Below, one piece after another: positions 35,351-44,838 of a stretch of 64,000 nt of DNA. Below the pieces are notes generated by a model that saw nothing but the letters and a program-made list of their open reading frames with translations, was not told the origin of the DNA and did no database searches. Source of the DNA: JAOUEA01 sp963810945 (GTDB taxonomy: Bacteria > Actinomycetota > UBA4738 > HRBIN12); the NCBI GenBank assembly GCA_963810945.1, contig CAWEPI010000008.1, positions 744,001 through 808,000 on the forward strand, written 5' to 3'. Position 1 is the stretch's first letter. Every line of letters starts with the position of its first letter. Made by a program: the position numbers and the translations under genes.

Positions 35351-35408
35351 CTTGACACTCTTTCTCTTGTCAAGCCCTTTGTCCTGCGTCGATGCGGGCC
35401 CGTATACT
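35351..35408 (+). promoter_or_regulatory. rpmH promoter region with inverted repeat
   Basis: CTTGACA (35351-35357) and TGTCAAG (35368-35374) form an exact inverted repeat with a 10-base gap. TATACT at 35403-35408 is a likely -10 element for rpmH. The TTGACA inside the first arm is too far from it (45 bases) to be its -35, so the repeat may be an operator or a separate promoter. Confidence 0.45.
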
Positions 35409-35461
35409 CTGCGGCGTGGCCGGCTGCGAGCCGGCCTTCGCGTCGATACGAGGACTTCGAG

Positions 35462-35605
35462 ATGGCCAAGGGCAAGCGCACCTATCAGCCGAACAATCGC
35501 CGCCGCCACAAGCGTCACGGGTTCCGCCTTCGGATGCGGACCCGAGCGGGGCGATCGATCCTTGCGGCCCGCCGCCGCAAGGGCCGGTCCAGGCTCACCG
35601 TCTGA
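35462..35605 (+). CDS. rpmH: 50S ribosomal protein L34
   Basis: A 47-aa highly basic protein: KRTYQPNNRRRHKRHGFRLR, MRTRAGRSILAARRRKGRSR. Full length for the family. First gene of the rpmH-rnpA-yidD-yidC-jag block, divergent from dnaA. Confidence 0.98.
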   Translation: MAKGKRTYQPNNRRRHKRHGFRLRMRTRAGRSILAARRRKGRSRLTV

Positions 35606-35615
35606 CCCCGGATCC

Positions 35616-35924
35616 GTGCGTTCTCGCGAGGTCCGCCGGGTCTTCGAAACGGGCCGATCGCTGCGCGGAGAGCGGGTGGTAGTGTTGCTCGCGCCCGGCC
35701 CGGGTCGCGTCGCTGTGGTCGCTGCGCGTCGAGTGGGGGGCGCCGTCGAGCGGAACCGGGCTCGGCGGATCCTGCGAGAGGCCTGGAAGCAGGTATCTCC
35801 GCAGGTCAGCGGCGGTTCCGACGCCGTCCTGGTGGCCCGCGAGGCTATCGGGGGGGCCAAGACACAGGATCTGGTGGCCGAGATGAGGCAACTGCTGGGC
35901 CGGGAGAGGGCGACCGAGGCATGA
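35616..35924 (+). CDS. rnpA: ribonuclease P protein component
   Basis: About 102 aa from GTG 35616, 10 bases after rpmH. The RNR-type signature GGAVERNRARRILREAWKQV is intact, and the N-terminal RSREVRRVFETGRSLRGERV fits RnpA although the usual opening residues (LP..L) are missing, so it is slightly short. Assists the RNase P RNA in trimming tRNA 5' ends. Overlaps yidD by four bases. Confidence 0.92.
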   Translation: MRSREVRRVFETGRSLRGERVVVLLAPGPGRVAVVAARRVGGAVERNRARRILREAWKQVSPQVSGGSDAVLVAREAIGGAKTQDLVAEMRQLLGRERATEA

Positions 35925-36238
35925 GCGCCCTGCGCCGCGTCCTCTGGCGCCTCGGTTCTCCCCTCCGCGCCACCCTGGTGGCCGCGATCCGGTTGTATCG
36001 CGCCACCCTCTCCGGCTGGCTGGGCGGGCAGTGCCGGTTCTACCCGTCGTGCTCCGCCTACGGCGAGGAAGCGATCCGGACGCACGGCGCGCTCAAGGGC
36101 TGCGCGATGACTGCCTGGCGGATCGCGCGATGCAACCCGTTCGGCACCGGGGGGACGGACCCCGTCCCACCGCGCCACGCCGACGCGCCGGATCCTCGAT
36201 ATGATGGCGTCATACATAGTGGGAAGGCGCGCGCCTAG
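35921..36238 (+). CDS. yidD: membrane protein insertion efficiency factor YidD
   Basis: A 105-aa protein with the family signature YRATLSGWLGGQCRFYPSCS, AYGEEAIRTHGALKG and WRIARCNPFGTGG. Three Cys are in their conserved places. It begins inside the rnpA stop (ATGA) and ends directly before the yidC start. Confidence 0.95.
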   Translation: MSALRRVLWRLGSPLRATLVAAIRLYRATLSGWLGGQCRFYPSCSAYGEEAIRTHGALKGCAMTAWRIARCNPFGTGGTDPVPPRHADAPDPRYDGVIHSGKARA

Positions 36239-37483
36239 ATGGTCGGCTCGATCCCCATCATCTCCCCTGCGTTCCAGATCCTCCTGAACACCATCGGTTG
36301 GGTCCTCGCCGAGATCTATCGGTTCATCCCGAACTACGGGATCGCGATCGTCCTGCTCACGCTCCTGCTCCGGTTCATCCTCCTGCCGCTCGGGGTGAAG
36401 CAGATCAAGTCGATGGGCCAGATGCAGGCGATCCAGCCCAAGATCAAGGCGATCCAGACGAAGTACAAGGGGAACCGGGAGAAGATCCAAGAAGAGACGA
36501 TGAAGCTGTACAAGGATGCCGGGGTCAGCCCGCTCGGCGGGTGTCTCCCGATGCTCCTGCAGTTCCCGATCCTGATCGCGATGTACGCCGTCATCCGCAT
36601 GCCGCTGCTGGAGGCCGTCCCGGCGCAGTCTGCCACCCCGGCGTCCTACGTCGTGCAGAACAACCACCTGCCCGTGGACAGCCGGCTGTTCGCCGACGTG
36701 ATCGAGCACACGAACACCGGGATGGTGATCATCAACCTGCAATGCTCACCGGCGCAGTCGGGGACCACCGCGGTCTTGAGGGACACGAGCAAGAACGACG
36801 TCCTGCCCGATAAGCCATTGATCAACGGCCGCACGGTCACCAACGGGGATCCCTCGACGGGCGAGGTGATCCCGGTCCTCAAGTCGCGCTCGACCCTCGA
36901 CTGCGGGGACGGCATCCCCTCCAAGATCCCGTACTTCGTCCTCCTGGGGCTGATGATCGCGACGACCTTCTACCAGCAGCGCCAGATGACGAAGGCCAGC
37001 CCCCCCAACGCATCGTCCCAGCAGCAGCAGGCGATCATGAAGCTGATGCCCATCATGTTCGGCGTCTTCGGGTTCGCGTTCCCCGCGGGTCTGGTGCTGT
37101 ATTGGTGCGTCTCGAACGTCTTCCAGATCGGCCAGCAGGCCGCGCTCCTGCGGGCCGGGCACATCGGCCCCGAGGCGCTCGAGCGGAAGATGGCGGAGAC
37201 CCGGGCGAAGAACGCCGCTAAGGCCGGGCAGCCCGAGAAGAAGAGCCTCATGCAGCGTTGGATGGACCAAGCACAGCAGGCGGGGTCCGCGAAGGACGGC
37301 AAGCCGACCCCCAAGGCCAAGGGCTCAGGTTCCGGCACGAAGGGGACCTCGGGGTCCGGCGGTTCGGGTTCGGGCAAACCCGCGTCCGGGAACGCCCCGC
37401 CCGCGGGACCCCGTCGCAAGCCCAACACGGGCGGCGGCAAGGGCCCCAAGAAGCGTCCGGGCGGTGGTTCGGGTGGCTCGTGA
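36239..37483 (+). CDS. yidC: membrane protein insertase YidC
   Basis: A 414-aa insertase/foldase for inner-membrane proteins. Helix one WVLAEIYRFIPNYGIAIVLL leads into TLLLRFILLPLGVKQIKSMG with the conserved hydrophilic-groove Arg; VSPLGGCLPMLLQFPILIAM and the last helices FGFAFPAGLVLYWCVSNVFQ follow. An extra external loop of about 90 residues lies between helices 2 and 3. The C-terminal tail is a Gly/Ser/Lys/Pro-rich ribosome-facing extension. Lacks the large periplasmic domain of proteobacterial YidC. Confidence 0.96.
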   Translation: MVGSIPIISPAFQILLNTIGWVLAEIYRFIPNYGIAIVLLTLLLRFILLPLGVKQIKSMGQMQAIQPKIKAIQTKYKGNREKIQEETMKLYKDAGVSPLGGCLPMLLQFPILIAMYAVIRMPLLEAVPAQSATPASYVVQNNHLPVDSRLFADVIEHTNTGMVIINLQCSPAQSGTTAVLRDTSKNDVLPDKPLINGRTVTNGDPSTGEVIPVLKSRSTLDCGDGIPSKIPYFVLLGLMIATTFYQQRQMTKASPPNASSQQQQAIMKLMPIMFGVFGFAFPAGLVLYWCVSNVFQIGQQAALLRAGHIGPEALERKMAETRAKNAAKAGQPEKKSLMQRWMDQAQQAGSAKDGKPTPKAKGSGSGTKGTSGSGGSGSGKPASGNAPPAGPRRKPNTGGGKGPKKRPGGGSGGS

Positions 37484-38205
37484 GGTCGAACGCGAGGGTG
37501 CGACGGTGGAAGAGGCCGTGGAAGCGGCCCTCGACGAGCTCGGGATCGAACGCGACCAAGCGCGGATCGACGTGATCCAGGAACCGAAGGCGGGCGTCCT
37601 CGGGGTCGGCGGCCGCGAAGCGATCGTGCGTGTGAGCGAGCCGGACGACGACGCCGAGCAAGAGGGCGAGGCCGAGGTGGCCGATGTCGAGGCGGCCGAT
37701 GTCGAGGCGCCGGTACGCGGTGACGTGCGCCGCCGGCCTCGAGGATCTCGAAGAGCAGGCGGACGCCGTGGCGGATTTCATCGACGAGCTCCTCGCCAAG
37801 ATGGACATCGACGCGATCGCGGAGCCTCATCCTCGCGGAACCCACATGTATGTGGACATCGTGGACGGCCCCGAAGACGACATGGCGCTCCTGATCGGTC
37901 GGCATGGGCAGACGCTCGAGGCGATCCAAGAGCTCGCCCGCATGGCGGTGGGCCGGCACCTCGATCAGCGGATCCGCGTGATCGTCGACGTGGAGGACTA
38001 TCGGAAGCGGCGCGAGGCCCAACTGGAGGAGCGCGCCCGCGAGGTCGCCGAGCGCGTCGCCACCGAGGGTGGCGAAGAGGAGCTCGAGCCCATGAACCCC
38101 TACGAGCGCAAACTCGTGCATGACGCGGTGGCCGAGGTCCCCGGCGTGGAAACCAGCTCCCGGGGCGTGGAGCCCAGCCGTTTCGTGGTCATCCGTAAGG
38201 TCTGA
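37473..38205 (+). CDS. jag: Jag/KhpB-like RNA-binding protein, one frameshift
   Basis: The Jag N-domain is read from GTG 37473 (overlapping the yidC stop): EREGATVEEAVEAALDELGI, VIQEPKAGVLGVGGREAIVR, then an acidic linker. Near 37720 the frame changes and the KH domain (HMYVDIVDGPEDDMALLIGR, HGQTLEAIQELARMAV) and R3H domain (PMNPYERKLVHDAVAEVPGV, FVVIRKV) follow to 38205. One indel in the linker. Role: RNA-binding partner of KhpA and regulator of cell elongation, from family knowledge. Confidence 0.9.
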
Positions 38206-38303
38206 GCGGGACCCCTCTGCGGACGGCCTTCCCCGGCACCTCGCGATCCCGCACGCTGACCGGCCTCCGGATAAGCTGAGAGCGGACCACATACGGGGGA
38301 GGC

Positions 38304-38918
38304 ATGTTTCACGTGAAACATGAGGGTTGGGGCGAGTCGGCCACCGCCCTCGGTGTCGAGGTCGGCCAACGGATGGGCGCCCGGCTGGACGCGTTCGAGC
38401 AGCTCCTCCTCGAACGCGGCGCCCCGATGGGCCTGATCGCACCGGGTGACGTTCCTCGTGTTCGGGAGCGCCACATCCTCGACTCATTGAGGGCCGCACC
38501 ATTCGTGAAGGGCAGGACCACGGGATACGACCTGGGGTCCGGCGGAGGCCTACCCGGCCTCGTGCTCGCCATCGTCCTTCCCGACCTCGCGCTCACGCTC
38601 GTCGAGGTCCGCAGGAACCGGGCGATCTTCTTGGAGATGGCGGTGGAGGAGCTGCAGCTTCGGAACGTGGTCGTGTACAACCGACGGGCCGAGACCCTCC
38701 GTGAACGTCAGGACCTCTGCCTGGCCCGCGCTTTCGCGCCGCTGGGGCGCGCCTGGGACACGGCTCGTCCCCTGCTCCGCGACTCCGGGGCCTTGATCTA
38801 CTGGGCCGGCGCCCGATTCGACGCGTCGGCGGACCTGCCCCCCGATGCGGCCGCCCAGGTTCATCTGACCCCCGAGCTCCCCGGTTCTGGAGCCCTCATC
38901 GAGCTCACCTCGACCTGA
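38304..38918 (+). CDS. rsmG: 16S rRNA m7G methyltransferase RsmG
   Basis: A 204-aa SAM-dependent methyltransferase (formerly GidB) that modifies G527 of 16S rRNA. Motifs: RHILDSLRAAPFV, the SAM site YDLGSGGGLPGLVLAIVLPD, LVEVRRNRAIFLEMAVEELQ and AFAPLGRAWDTARPLL. Its first six codons (MFHVKH) are encoded by the parS site. AGGGGGAGG-like ribosome site (cgggggaggc) precedes it. Confidence 0.94.
   Translation: MFHVKHEGWGESATALGVEVGQRMGARLDAFEQLLLERGAPMGLIAPGDVPRVRERHILDSLRAAPFVKGRTTGYDLGSGGGLPGLVLAIVLPDLALTLVEVRRNRAIFLEMAVEELQLRNVVVYNRRAETLRERQDLCLARAFAPLGRAWDTARPLLRDSGALIYWAGARFDASADLPPDAAAQVHLTPELPGSGALIELTST
38305..38320. promoter_or_regulatory. parS: parS centromere site
   Basis: TGTTTCACGTGAAACA, a perfect 16-base palindrome equal to the bacterial parS consensus. 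It covers the second base of the rsmG start codon onward. ParB loads here and spreads; parA and parB lie 0.7-2.3 kb away. Confidence 0.96.
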
Positions 38919-39011
38919 CCGCACCCTGGATGCCGTGTTCGTCCGCCGATCTGGGCGATTCCGCCGCGCGTGGCTTGCAAGGTCGAACGCGCTCGCTATC
39001 ATGGGCGCGCA

Positions 39012-40586
39012 GTGACCACCGCCTCATCCGGCGCCAGCGCCGCTTCCCGTGCCAGCTCTTCGCGAACCGCCTCCAAGGGTGGCGCGACCGCGGCAGCCAA
39101 GCCAGCCCGCAGCCCCAAGAAGGCGAAACCCCAGGTTCCGGACGTTCCGGGTGTCGCGCGGATCATCGCCATCGCCAACCAGAAGGGCGGGGTGGGCAAG
39201 TCCACCACCGCCGTCAGCTTGGGAGCCGCGCTCGCGGACGTTGGCTACCGGGTCCTGGTGGTCGATCTCGATCCCCAGGGCAACGCATCGACCGGGATGG
39301 GTATCCGCCACGAGGCCCGGGAGATCACGGTCTACGACGTCGTCGTGGCGGAGGCCTCGGTCGATCTCGCGATCGTCCACACCCCGGTCGAGCGACTCCA
39401 CGCCATCCCTTCGACGATCGACCTGGCCGGCGCGGAGATCGAGCTGGTGAGCCAGTTCTCCCGTGAAGGGCGTCTCAAGAAGGCGCTGGGTGCCGTGCGT
39501 GAGGGCTCGTATGACTTCATCCTCCTCGATTGCCCACCGTCGCTCGGGCTGTTGACCGTGAACGCGCTCACCGCGGCCGAGGAGTTGATCGTCCCCATCC
39601 AGTGTGAGTATTACGCGCTCGAGGGCCTCGGCCAACTGCTGCGCAACGTCTCGCTCGTCCAGCAGAACATCAACCCGGGTCTGCGGCTGAGCGGCATCGT
39701 GATGACGATGTTCGATCCCAGGACGAAGCTCTCGGAGCAGGTCGTCGAGGAGGTCAGGAACTACTTCGGCGACCTCGTGTACGACGTGATCATCCCGCGC
39801 ACCGTGCGTCTGTCCGAGGCGCCCGGTTACGGGCAGCCCATCACCGTGTACGACCCCAAGTCGAAGGGCGCCGAGTGCTACCGGGAGCTCGCCAGGGAGG
39901 TGGCCGTTCGACCGCCGCCCGCCGAGCCCATGCCCGCCTACGAGGACCTGCCGACCGTGGTCGTGCCCGCCCTCGCGCAAGAGGACACCGTCACACAGGA
40001 GCCGTTGGCGGAGTCGGAGATCGAGGAGATCCCGACGGTGCACGCCATCGAGGAGGAGCTCGAGCAGGAGTCCGCCGTGGCGACGACGGAGCAGGCGGAA
40101 GACGAGCTCGAGGTCGAGGCCGTCCAGGAAGAGGTCACCGAAGTGCTCACCGAGGTGATCGAGGACGCCGAGGCCGAGGAGCACGAAGGCGCGGCCGCGC
40201 CCCCCGACGTGACCTCCGATGAGCCGGACGAGCCCGCTCCGGCGGCTGCAGCGGCAGAGGCATCGGAGGCGGCCGCAAGCATCGAGGTCGACCTGGCATC
40301 CCAGGACGACGATCTGTGGGAGGACGTGGACGAACCCGCGCCGCCGGCGCCCAGGGTTCAGCCACCGCGCTCCCCTGCCCCACCCGGGCACCTTCCCGAA
40401 CGACGGGTGGTGGTCATCGACGAGGACGCCGAGTATCCGGCGCCCTCAACCTCGGAGGCGTCCGAGGGATCCGCGTCCGATGAGGAGGGGGCCGGCAGGG
40501 CCTCCGCCGATATCGGCGCGACCCTCGAGGACGAGAACGGGGAGCCCAAGCGCCGATGGCGACTGTTCCGCAAGGGAGGCGAGTGA
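39012..40586 (+). CDS. parA: chromosome partitioning ATPase ParA with long acidic tail
   Basis: A 524-aa protein, twice the normal ParA length. After a Ser/Ala/Lys-rich head of about 45 residues comes the deviant Walker A in IANQKGGVGKSTTAVSLGAA, VVDLDPQGNASTGMG, FILLDCPPSLGLLTVNALTA and PRTVRLSEAPGYGQPITVYD. The core ends near residue 300. The last 220 or so residues are a Glu/Asp/Ala/Pro-rich low-complexity tail that closes with basic KRRWRLFRKGGE. GTG 39012 start. Overlaps parB by one base. Confidence 0.93.
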   Translation: MTTASSGASAASRASSSRTASKGGATAAAKPARSPKKAKPQVPDVPGVARIIAIANQKGGVGKSTTAVSLGAALADVGYRVLVVDLDPQGNASTGMGIRHEAREITVYDVVVAEASVDLAIVHTPVERLHAIPSTIDLAGAEIELVSQFSREGRLKKALGAVREGSYDFILLDCPPSLGLLTVNALTAAEELIVPIQCEYYALEGLGQLLRNVSLVQQNINPGLRLSGIVMTMFDPRTKLSEQVVEEVRNYFGDLVYDVIIPRTVRLSEAPGYGQPITVYDPKSKGAECYRELAREVAVRPPPAEPMPAYEDLPTVVVPALAQEDTVTQEPLAESEIEEIPTVHAIEEELEQESAVATTEQAEDELEVEAVQEEVTEVLTEVIEDAEAEEHEGAAAPPDVTSDEPDEPAPAAAAAEASEAAASIEVDLASQDDDLWEDVDEPAPPAPRVQPPRSPAPPGHLPERRVVVIDEDAEYPAPSTSEASEGSASDEEGAGRASADIGATLEDENGEPKRRWRLFRKGGE

Positions 40587-41480
40587 TGTCGAAGCGAGGT
40601 GGACTTGGTCGAGGGTTGTCGGCGCTGATCCCCGGTGCGCCGGAGGCGGGAGAAGCTCCGTCCGGCTTGCTCGAGGTGCCGGTGAACGCCGTCGCCCCGA
40701 ATCCCAAGCAACCTCGTACGCACTGGGATGAGGAGGAGATCGGAGCCCTGGCAGCCTCCATCAGGGAGGTCGGCATCCTGCAGCCCATCGTCGTGCGCAA
40801 GGCGGACGCGGGCTACGAGCTGGTCGCGGGCGAGCGCCGCTTGCGCGCAGCGAAGGTCGCGGGCATGGCGACCGTGCCCGTGGTCGTCCGCGACACCGAT
40901 GACGCGGACCTCCTCCGCGAGGCGCTGATCGAGAACATCCACCGTCAGGATCTCGGTCCGATCGAGCTGGCCGATGCGTTCCGGGCCCTGCTGGAGGAGC
41001 TCGGCCTGAAGCAGGAGGAGCTGGCCGAGCGGGTGGGGGTCTCCCGCTCGCACATCGCGAACACGATCCGCCTCCTGCAGCTCCCCCTCGAATCCCAGCA
41101 GCTCCTGAGCGATGGGAAGATCCAGGCGGGTCACGCCCGCGCCCTCCTCTCGCTCGGCGACGCGGAGGCGCAGAACGCCCTGGCGCTGCGCATCGCCGCG
41201 GAGGATCTGTCCGTGCGCGCGACCGAGGAGCTCGTCCGTCGCTACGTCGAGGGTCCGAGCAAGGACGAGAAGCCCGCCGGCCAAGACGGGGGAGGAGTCC
41301 CCGAACGACCCGAGCGTCGGCGAGGTGGAGGAGATCCTCTCCGAGCAGCTCGCCACCCGCGTGCAGATCCAGATGGGGAAGAAGCGAGGCCGCGTCATCA
41401 TCGAGTTCGGCTCTGCGGACGACCTGGAGCGGATCGTGTCGGAGATCATCGGCTCGGGTCCCGGCCTCGCGCCCGAGTAG
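40586..41480 (+). CDS. parB: chromosome partitioning protein ParB, one frameshift
   Basis: CTP-dependent clamp that loads at parS. It starts MSKRGGLGRGLSALIPGA (the ParA-activating Lys/Arg peptide), then NPKQPRTHWDEEEIGALAAS, the CTP box YELVAGERRLRAAKVAGM, ENIHRQDLGPIELADAFRAL, and the HTH RVGVSRSHIANTIRLLQLP. A GGGGG run at 41288-41292 carries one G too many; after it the C-terminal dimer domain (SVGEVEEILSEQLATRVQIQ, GRVIIEFGSADDLERIV) continues to 41480. About 298 aa when repaired. Confidence 0.93.
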
Positions 41481-41496
41481 CGCTCGATCTGCGGCC

Positions 41497-42433
41497 TCAC
41501 GCGCCGGGCGAGCGCGGCCCGTAAGACTCTGTCACACAGATCGGCCATCCCCATCCCCACGGCGTGGGCCGCCATCGGGAGGAGACTGGTCTCGGTCATC
41601 CCAGGGGAAACGTTCACCTCGAGGACCCACGGCAGCCCTTGACCGTCGACGATCAGGTCGACGCGGGTGACGTCACGCGTGCCCAGCGCCATCGCGGCCT
41701 TCCCGGCCTCCGCCGCGCTGACCGCCGCGACGTCGGGGGAGAGGCGTGCGGGGGCGAAGTACTCCGTGGCGCCGGCTGTGTAGCGGGCCGCGTAGTCGTA
41801 CACCCCGCCCTTGGGCGCGATCTCGACCAGCGGCAGGGCCTCCGGCGGGGCGCCGATCAGCCCGGCCGCGACCTCGGTTCCGTCGACCTTGGCCTCCACG
41901 ATGGCGGCCCCGCTGAACGCGAGCGCGGCCATCACGGCGTTGGGAAGGTCGGCGGCGCGCTCCACGAACCCGACGCCCAGGGCGGATCCGCTGCGCGAGG
42001 GCTTGACCACGCAGGGGAGGCCGACGCGCTCCACCGCTGCGCCGAGGGCCGCGCCCGCTCCGAGATCGCGCAGGGCCCAACCCTCGATCGTCACCCAGTC
42101 GGGGGTGCGGACGCCCGCTCGGCTGAGCGCGTCCTTCGCGAGGACCTTGTCGAAGGCGATCTCACAGTCGAAGGCTGCAGTCCCGGTGTAGGGGATCCTC
42201 AGCAGATCGAGGAGGCGTTGCACCGTGCCGTCTTCGCCCTCCTTGCCGTGCAGGCTCAGGTAGCAGAGATCCGGGGCCCGCTCCTGCAACGTCTCCGCGA
42301 GCGGCATCTCCCCCGGGTCGAGGAGCTCAGCTTGGTGGCCCAGCTCGATGAGTGATGTTGTCACACGGTGCCCGCTGCGGAGCGACACGTCGCGCTCCGG
42401 CGTCCTGCCGCCGGCGAGCACGGCGATCCTCAT
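41497..42433 (-). CDS. ddl: D-alanine--D-alanine ligase family (ATP-grasp)
   Basis: About 311 aa. Begins MRIAVLAGGRTPERDVSLRS, then APDLCYLSLHGKEGEDGTVQ, LLRIPYTGTAAFDCEIAFDK, PCVVKPSRSGSALGVGFVE, and the metal-binding VLEVNVSPGMTETSLLPMAA. The frame runs on past the expected end deep into parB antisense; a one-base shift near 41505 gives a stop at 41497, right where the family ends. Overlaps the aminotransferase stop (ATGA), so the two are an operon. Makes the D-Ala-D-Ala dipeptide or a related one. Confidence 0.85.
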
Positions 42434-43657
42434 GGGTGGAGGCTCCGATACAGCCGCTCTTCGTCCTCGAGGAGCGCGCCGAGGCGCCCGATACCCTCAC
42501 GGATCCGATCCTCGGTGGGGTAGCAGAAGGCGAGCCGCATCTGGTTCGCGCCTCGCCCGTCGGGGTAGAAGGCGGTACCCGGGACGTACGCCACACGCCG
42601 TTCCACCGCGGCGGCGAGCATCGCGCGGGTGTCCACCCATCCGGGAAGGGTGACCCAGACGTAGAAGCCTCCCGCCGGACGCGTCCACGTCGCGTCGTCC
42701 GGGAACGACTCGTCGATGGCCTCGAGCATCGCGTCGCGGCGCGCGCGGTAGATGCCCACGAGGCTGGAGAGGTTCTCCCGCCAGCGCGCGCCCGCGAAGT
42801 ACCGCTCGGTGACGAGCATGTTGAACGATGATCCGCAGAGGTCCGCGGCCTCCTTGGCGAGCACCAACCGCTGGACGACCGATTGCTCCGCGAGTGCCCA
42901 CCCGACCCGCACGCCCGGGGGAGAACACCTTCGACACCGTCCCGAGGTAGATCACGTTCTCCGGGTCGAGGGTTCGCAGGGCCGGGAGCGGGTCGCCCTC
43001 GAACCGGAGCATCCCGTACGGGTTGTCCTCCACGATCGGAACCCCCGCTTCACGGCAGAGGGCGACGAGGCGCTGGCGGCGGTCGTATGATAGCGTCACA
43101 CCAGCTGGATTCCCGAAGTTGGGGCAGGTGTAGACGAACTTGGGCCGGTCACCGCGGACGAAGGCCTCCTCCAACCGATCGACGATCATGCCCTCGTCGT
43201 CGATGTCGATCTGCAGGTAGCGAGGCTCGTAGGCGCTGAAGGCGGTGAGCGCCCCCACGTAGGCCGGCGCCTCCACCGCCACCAGGTCGCCCGGGTCCAG
43301 GAAGATCTTGCCGACGAGGTCGAGCGCCTGCTGCGCGCCGGTCGTGATCACCATGTCCTCGGGGTCCCCGGCGATCCCCTCCTCGTCCATCAGCGCGACC
43401 ATGCGCTCACGCAGCGCCGGATGCCCCTGGCCGCCCCCGTACTGGAGCGCCATCGAGCCGTGCTCGTCGAGCACGTCGCGCACGACCTCCAGCACGTCGG
43501 CGGCGGGAAGCGCCTGGACGTAGGGCATGCCGCCGGCGAGGGAGACCACGTCCGGGCGGGAGGCGACCGCGAAGAGCGCCCGGATCTCGGATGCCGACAT
43601 GCCGGAGGTCCGCCGGGCGTAGCGGTCGACGAAGCGATCGATGGAGAACTCGGCCAT
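42430..43657 (-). CDS. PLP-dependent class I/II aminotransferase (MocR-less), one frameshift
   Basis: About 408 aa. FSIDRFVDRYARRTSGMSAS opens it; then VSLAGGMPYVQALPAADVLE, MVITTGAQQALDLVGKIFLD, KFVYTCPNFGNPAGVTLSYD, VPIVEDNPYGMLRFEGDPLP and YLGTVSKVFSPG, where the Lys binds PLP. A CCCCC run at about 42917 shifts the frame; RVGWALAEQSVVQRLVLAKE and MRLAFCYPTEDRIREGIGRL follow. It resembles the 2-aminoadipate/valine-pyruvate aminotransferase group. Upstream of and overlapping ddl, perhaps supplying an amino acid for the wall; this is a guess. Confidence 0.85.
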
Positions 43658-43711
43658 GGGAAGGGCCTCAGCCTAACAGCGCCTCCGCGCCCGACCTGCA
43701 GGGTCCCCGGC

Positions 43712-44467
43712 TCAGTAGCCTGCCAAGACGCCCCACTCCACCGGGACGCAAGCCCCAGTGATGGGCGTCGCATCGGGCGAAGCGAGGAACGCCACGAGCG
43801 ATGCGATCTCGTCGGGGCGGATGAATCGTGCCCGCGCCCCCTGCGGCATCTTCGCCAGCAGCGACCGGAGATAGCCCTCCTCGTCTCCACCGCCGAAGTC
43901 GCGGGCCTGGCCACGGAGCATCGGTGTGTCCACGTCCGCGGGGCACACCGCGTTCACCCGCACACCGTGCGTAGCGAGTTCCAGCGCAAGGGATCTGGTG
44001 ATCCCGTTCACGCCGAACTTCGATGCGTTGTAGATCGCGCAGCCCGGGTTCCCGCCGAGGCCGCTGTCGCTGGAGATGTTCACGATGCATCCCTCGCTGC
44101 GGATCAGTTCCGGGATCGCGTAGCGCGACGCGAAGAACGTGCCCTTGAGGTTCACGCCGATCGTGCGATCCCACTGCTCCTCGGTCATCTCCCAGGAGTC
44201 GCCCTCGACCCAGACCCCGGCCGCGTTGACGAGCACGTCCAGCGTCCCGTGCAGCGCGAGGGCTTCGCGCACCATCCGTGCACACTCGGCGACGAGCGTG
44301 AGATCCGCCACGACGGTCGCGACGTCCGGCATCGCCGCCGCGGCCGCCCGCAGTCCCGCAACGTCGACGTCGGCGAGGACGACGGCATCGCCGTCGCGGA
44401 GGAACCGTTCGGCGATCGCCCGGCCCATGCCGCCGGCGCCGCCGGTGATCAGGGCGACGCGCGTCAC
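43712..44467 (-). CDS. short-chain dehydrogenase/reductase
   Basis: A 251-aa Rossmann-fold oxidoreductase. Cofactor motif ALITGGAGGMGRAIAERFLR, NAAGVWVEGDS, catalytic Ser (NISSDSGLGG), Tyr-x3-Lys as IYNASKFG, and VRVNAVCPADVDTPM. An Asp after the second strand (VLADVDV) suggests NAD preference. GTG 44467 overlaps the upstream gene's stop. Last gene of a three-gene minus-strand operon with the PLDc_N and LLM genes. Substrate unknown. Confidence 0.88.
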   Translation of the reverse strand: MTRVALITGGAGGMGRAIAERFLRDGDAVVLADVDVAGLRAAAAAMPDVATVVADLTLVAECARMVREALALHGTLDVLVNAAGVWVEGDSWEMTEEQWDRTIGVNLKGTFFASRYAIPELIRSEGCIVNISSDSGLGGNPGCAIYNASKFGVNGITRSLALELATHGVRVNAVCPADVDTPMLRGQARDFGGGDEEGYLRSLLAKMPQGARARFIRPDEIASLVAFLASPDATPITGACVPVEWGVLAGY

Positions 44468-44838
44468 GCTTCCCCGGTCCCGGGGGGTGGTGGGGGCGGC
44501 GGTGGCGGCATCCCTCCCGGCGGGGGCCCTCCCGCCTTCATGCCGTCGCGGACGGCCTTGCTCGGCCGCCCGGCGACGAGGTACACGATCGCGCCGATCA
44601 CCTGCAGCAGCACGATCACCAGGACCCACACGAGCTTGGTGCCGGACTGGTAGTAGCGGTCGTCGGGCACGCGGATCGCGTCCACCAGCGCCCAGATCCA
44701 GAACGCCAGGCTCGCGATGCCGAACACGATGATGAACACCGCGAACACCCAGAAGAACGCCGGGACCTGATCCCCGTTCACCACCACGGTCGGACCCCCC
44801 GAGGGGTTGACGGTCACCTGCGCCAGGGTCGCGATCAT
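44464..44838 (-). CDS. PLDc_N-domain membrane protein with poly-Pro tail
   Basis: A 124-aa protein with two helices: FWVFAVFIIVFGIASLAFWI and LVWVLVIVLLQVIGAIVYLV. The motif LVDAIRVPDDRYYQSGTKLV fits the cardiolipin-synthase N-terminal (PLDc_N) domain, without any catalytic part. The tail is nine Pro in a row. Overlaps neighbours on both sides (ATGA and GTGA). Confidence 0.75.
   Translation of the reverse strand: MIATLAQVTVNPSGGPTVVVNGDQVPAFFWVFAVFIIVFGIASLAFWIWALVDAIRVPDDRYYQSGTKLVWVLVIVLLQVIGAIVYLVAGRPSKAVRDGMKAGGPPPGGMPPPPPPPPPGTGEA

Noticed and set aside
40358..41496. Continuation of the ddl frame for 380 codons into parB and parA antisense
   Set aside because: The Ddl family ends near residue 311 and the rest reads as parB reverse complement. 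A shifted stop at 41497 fits far better.
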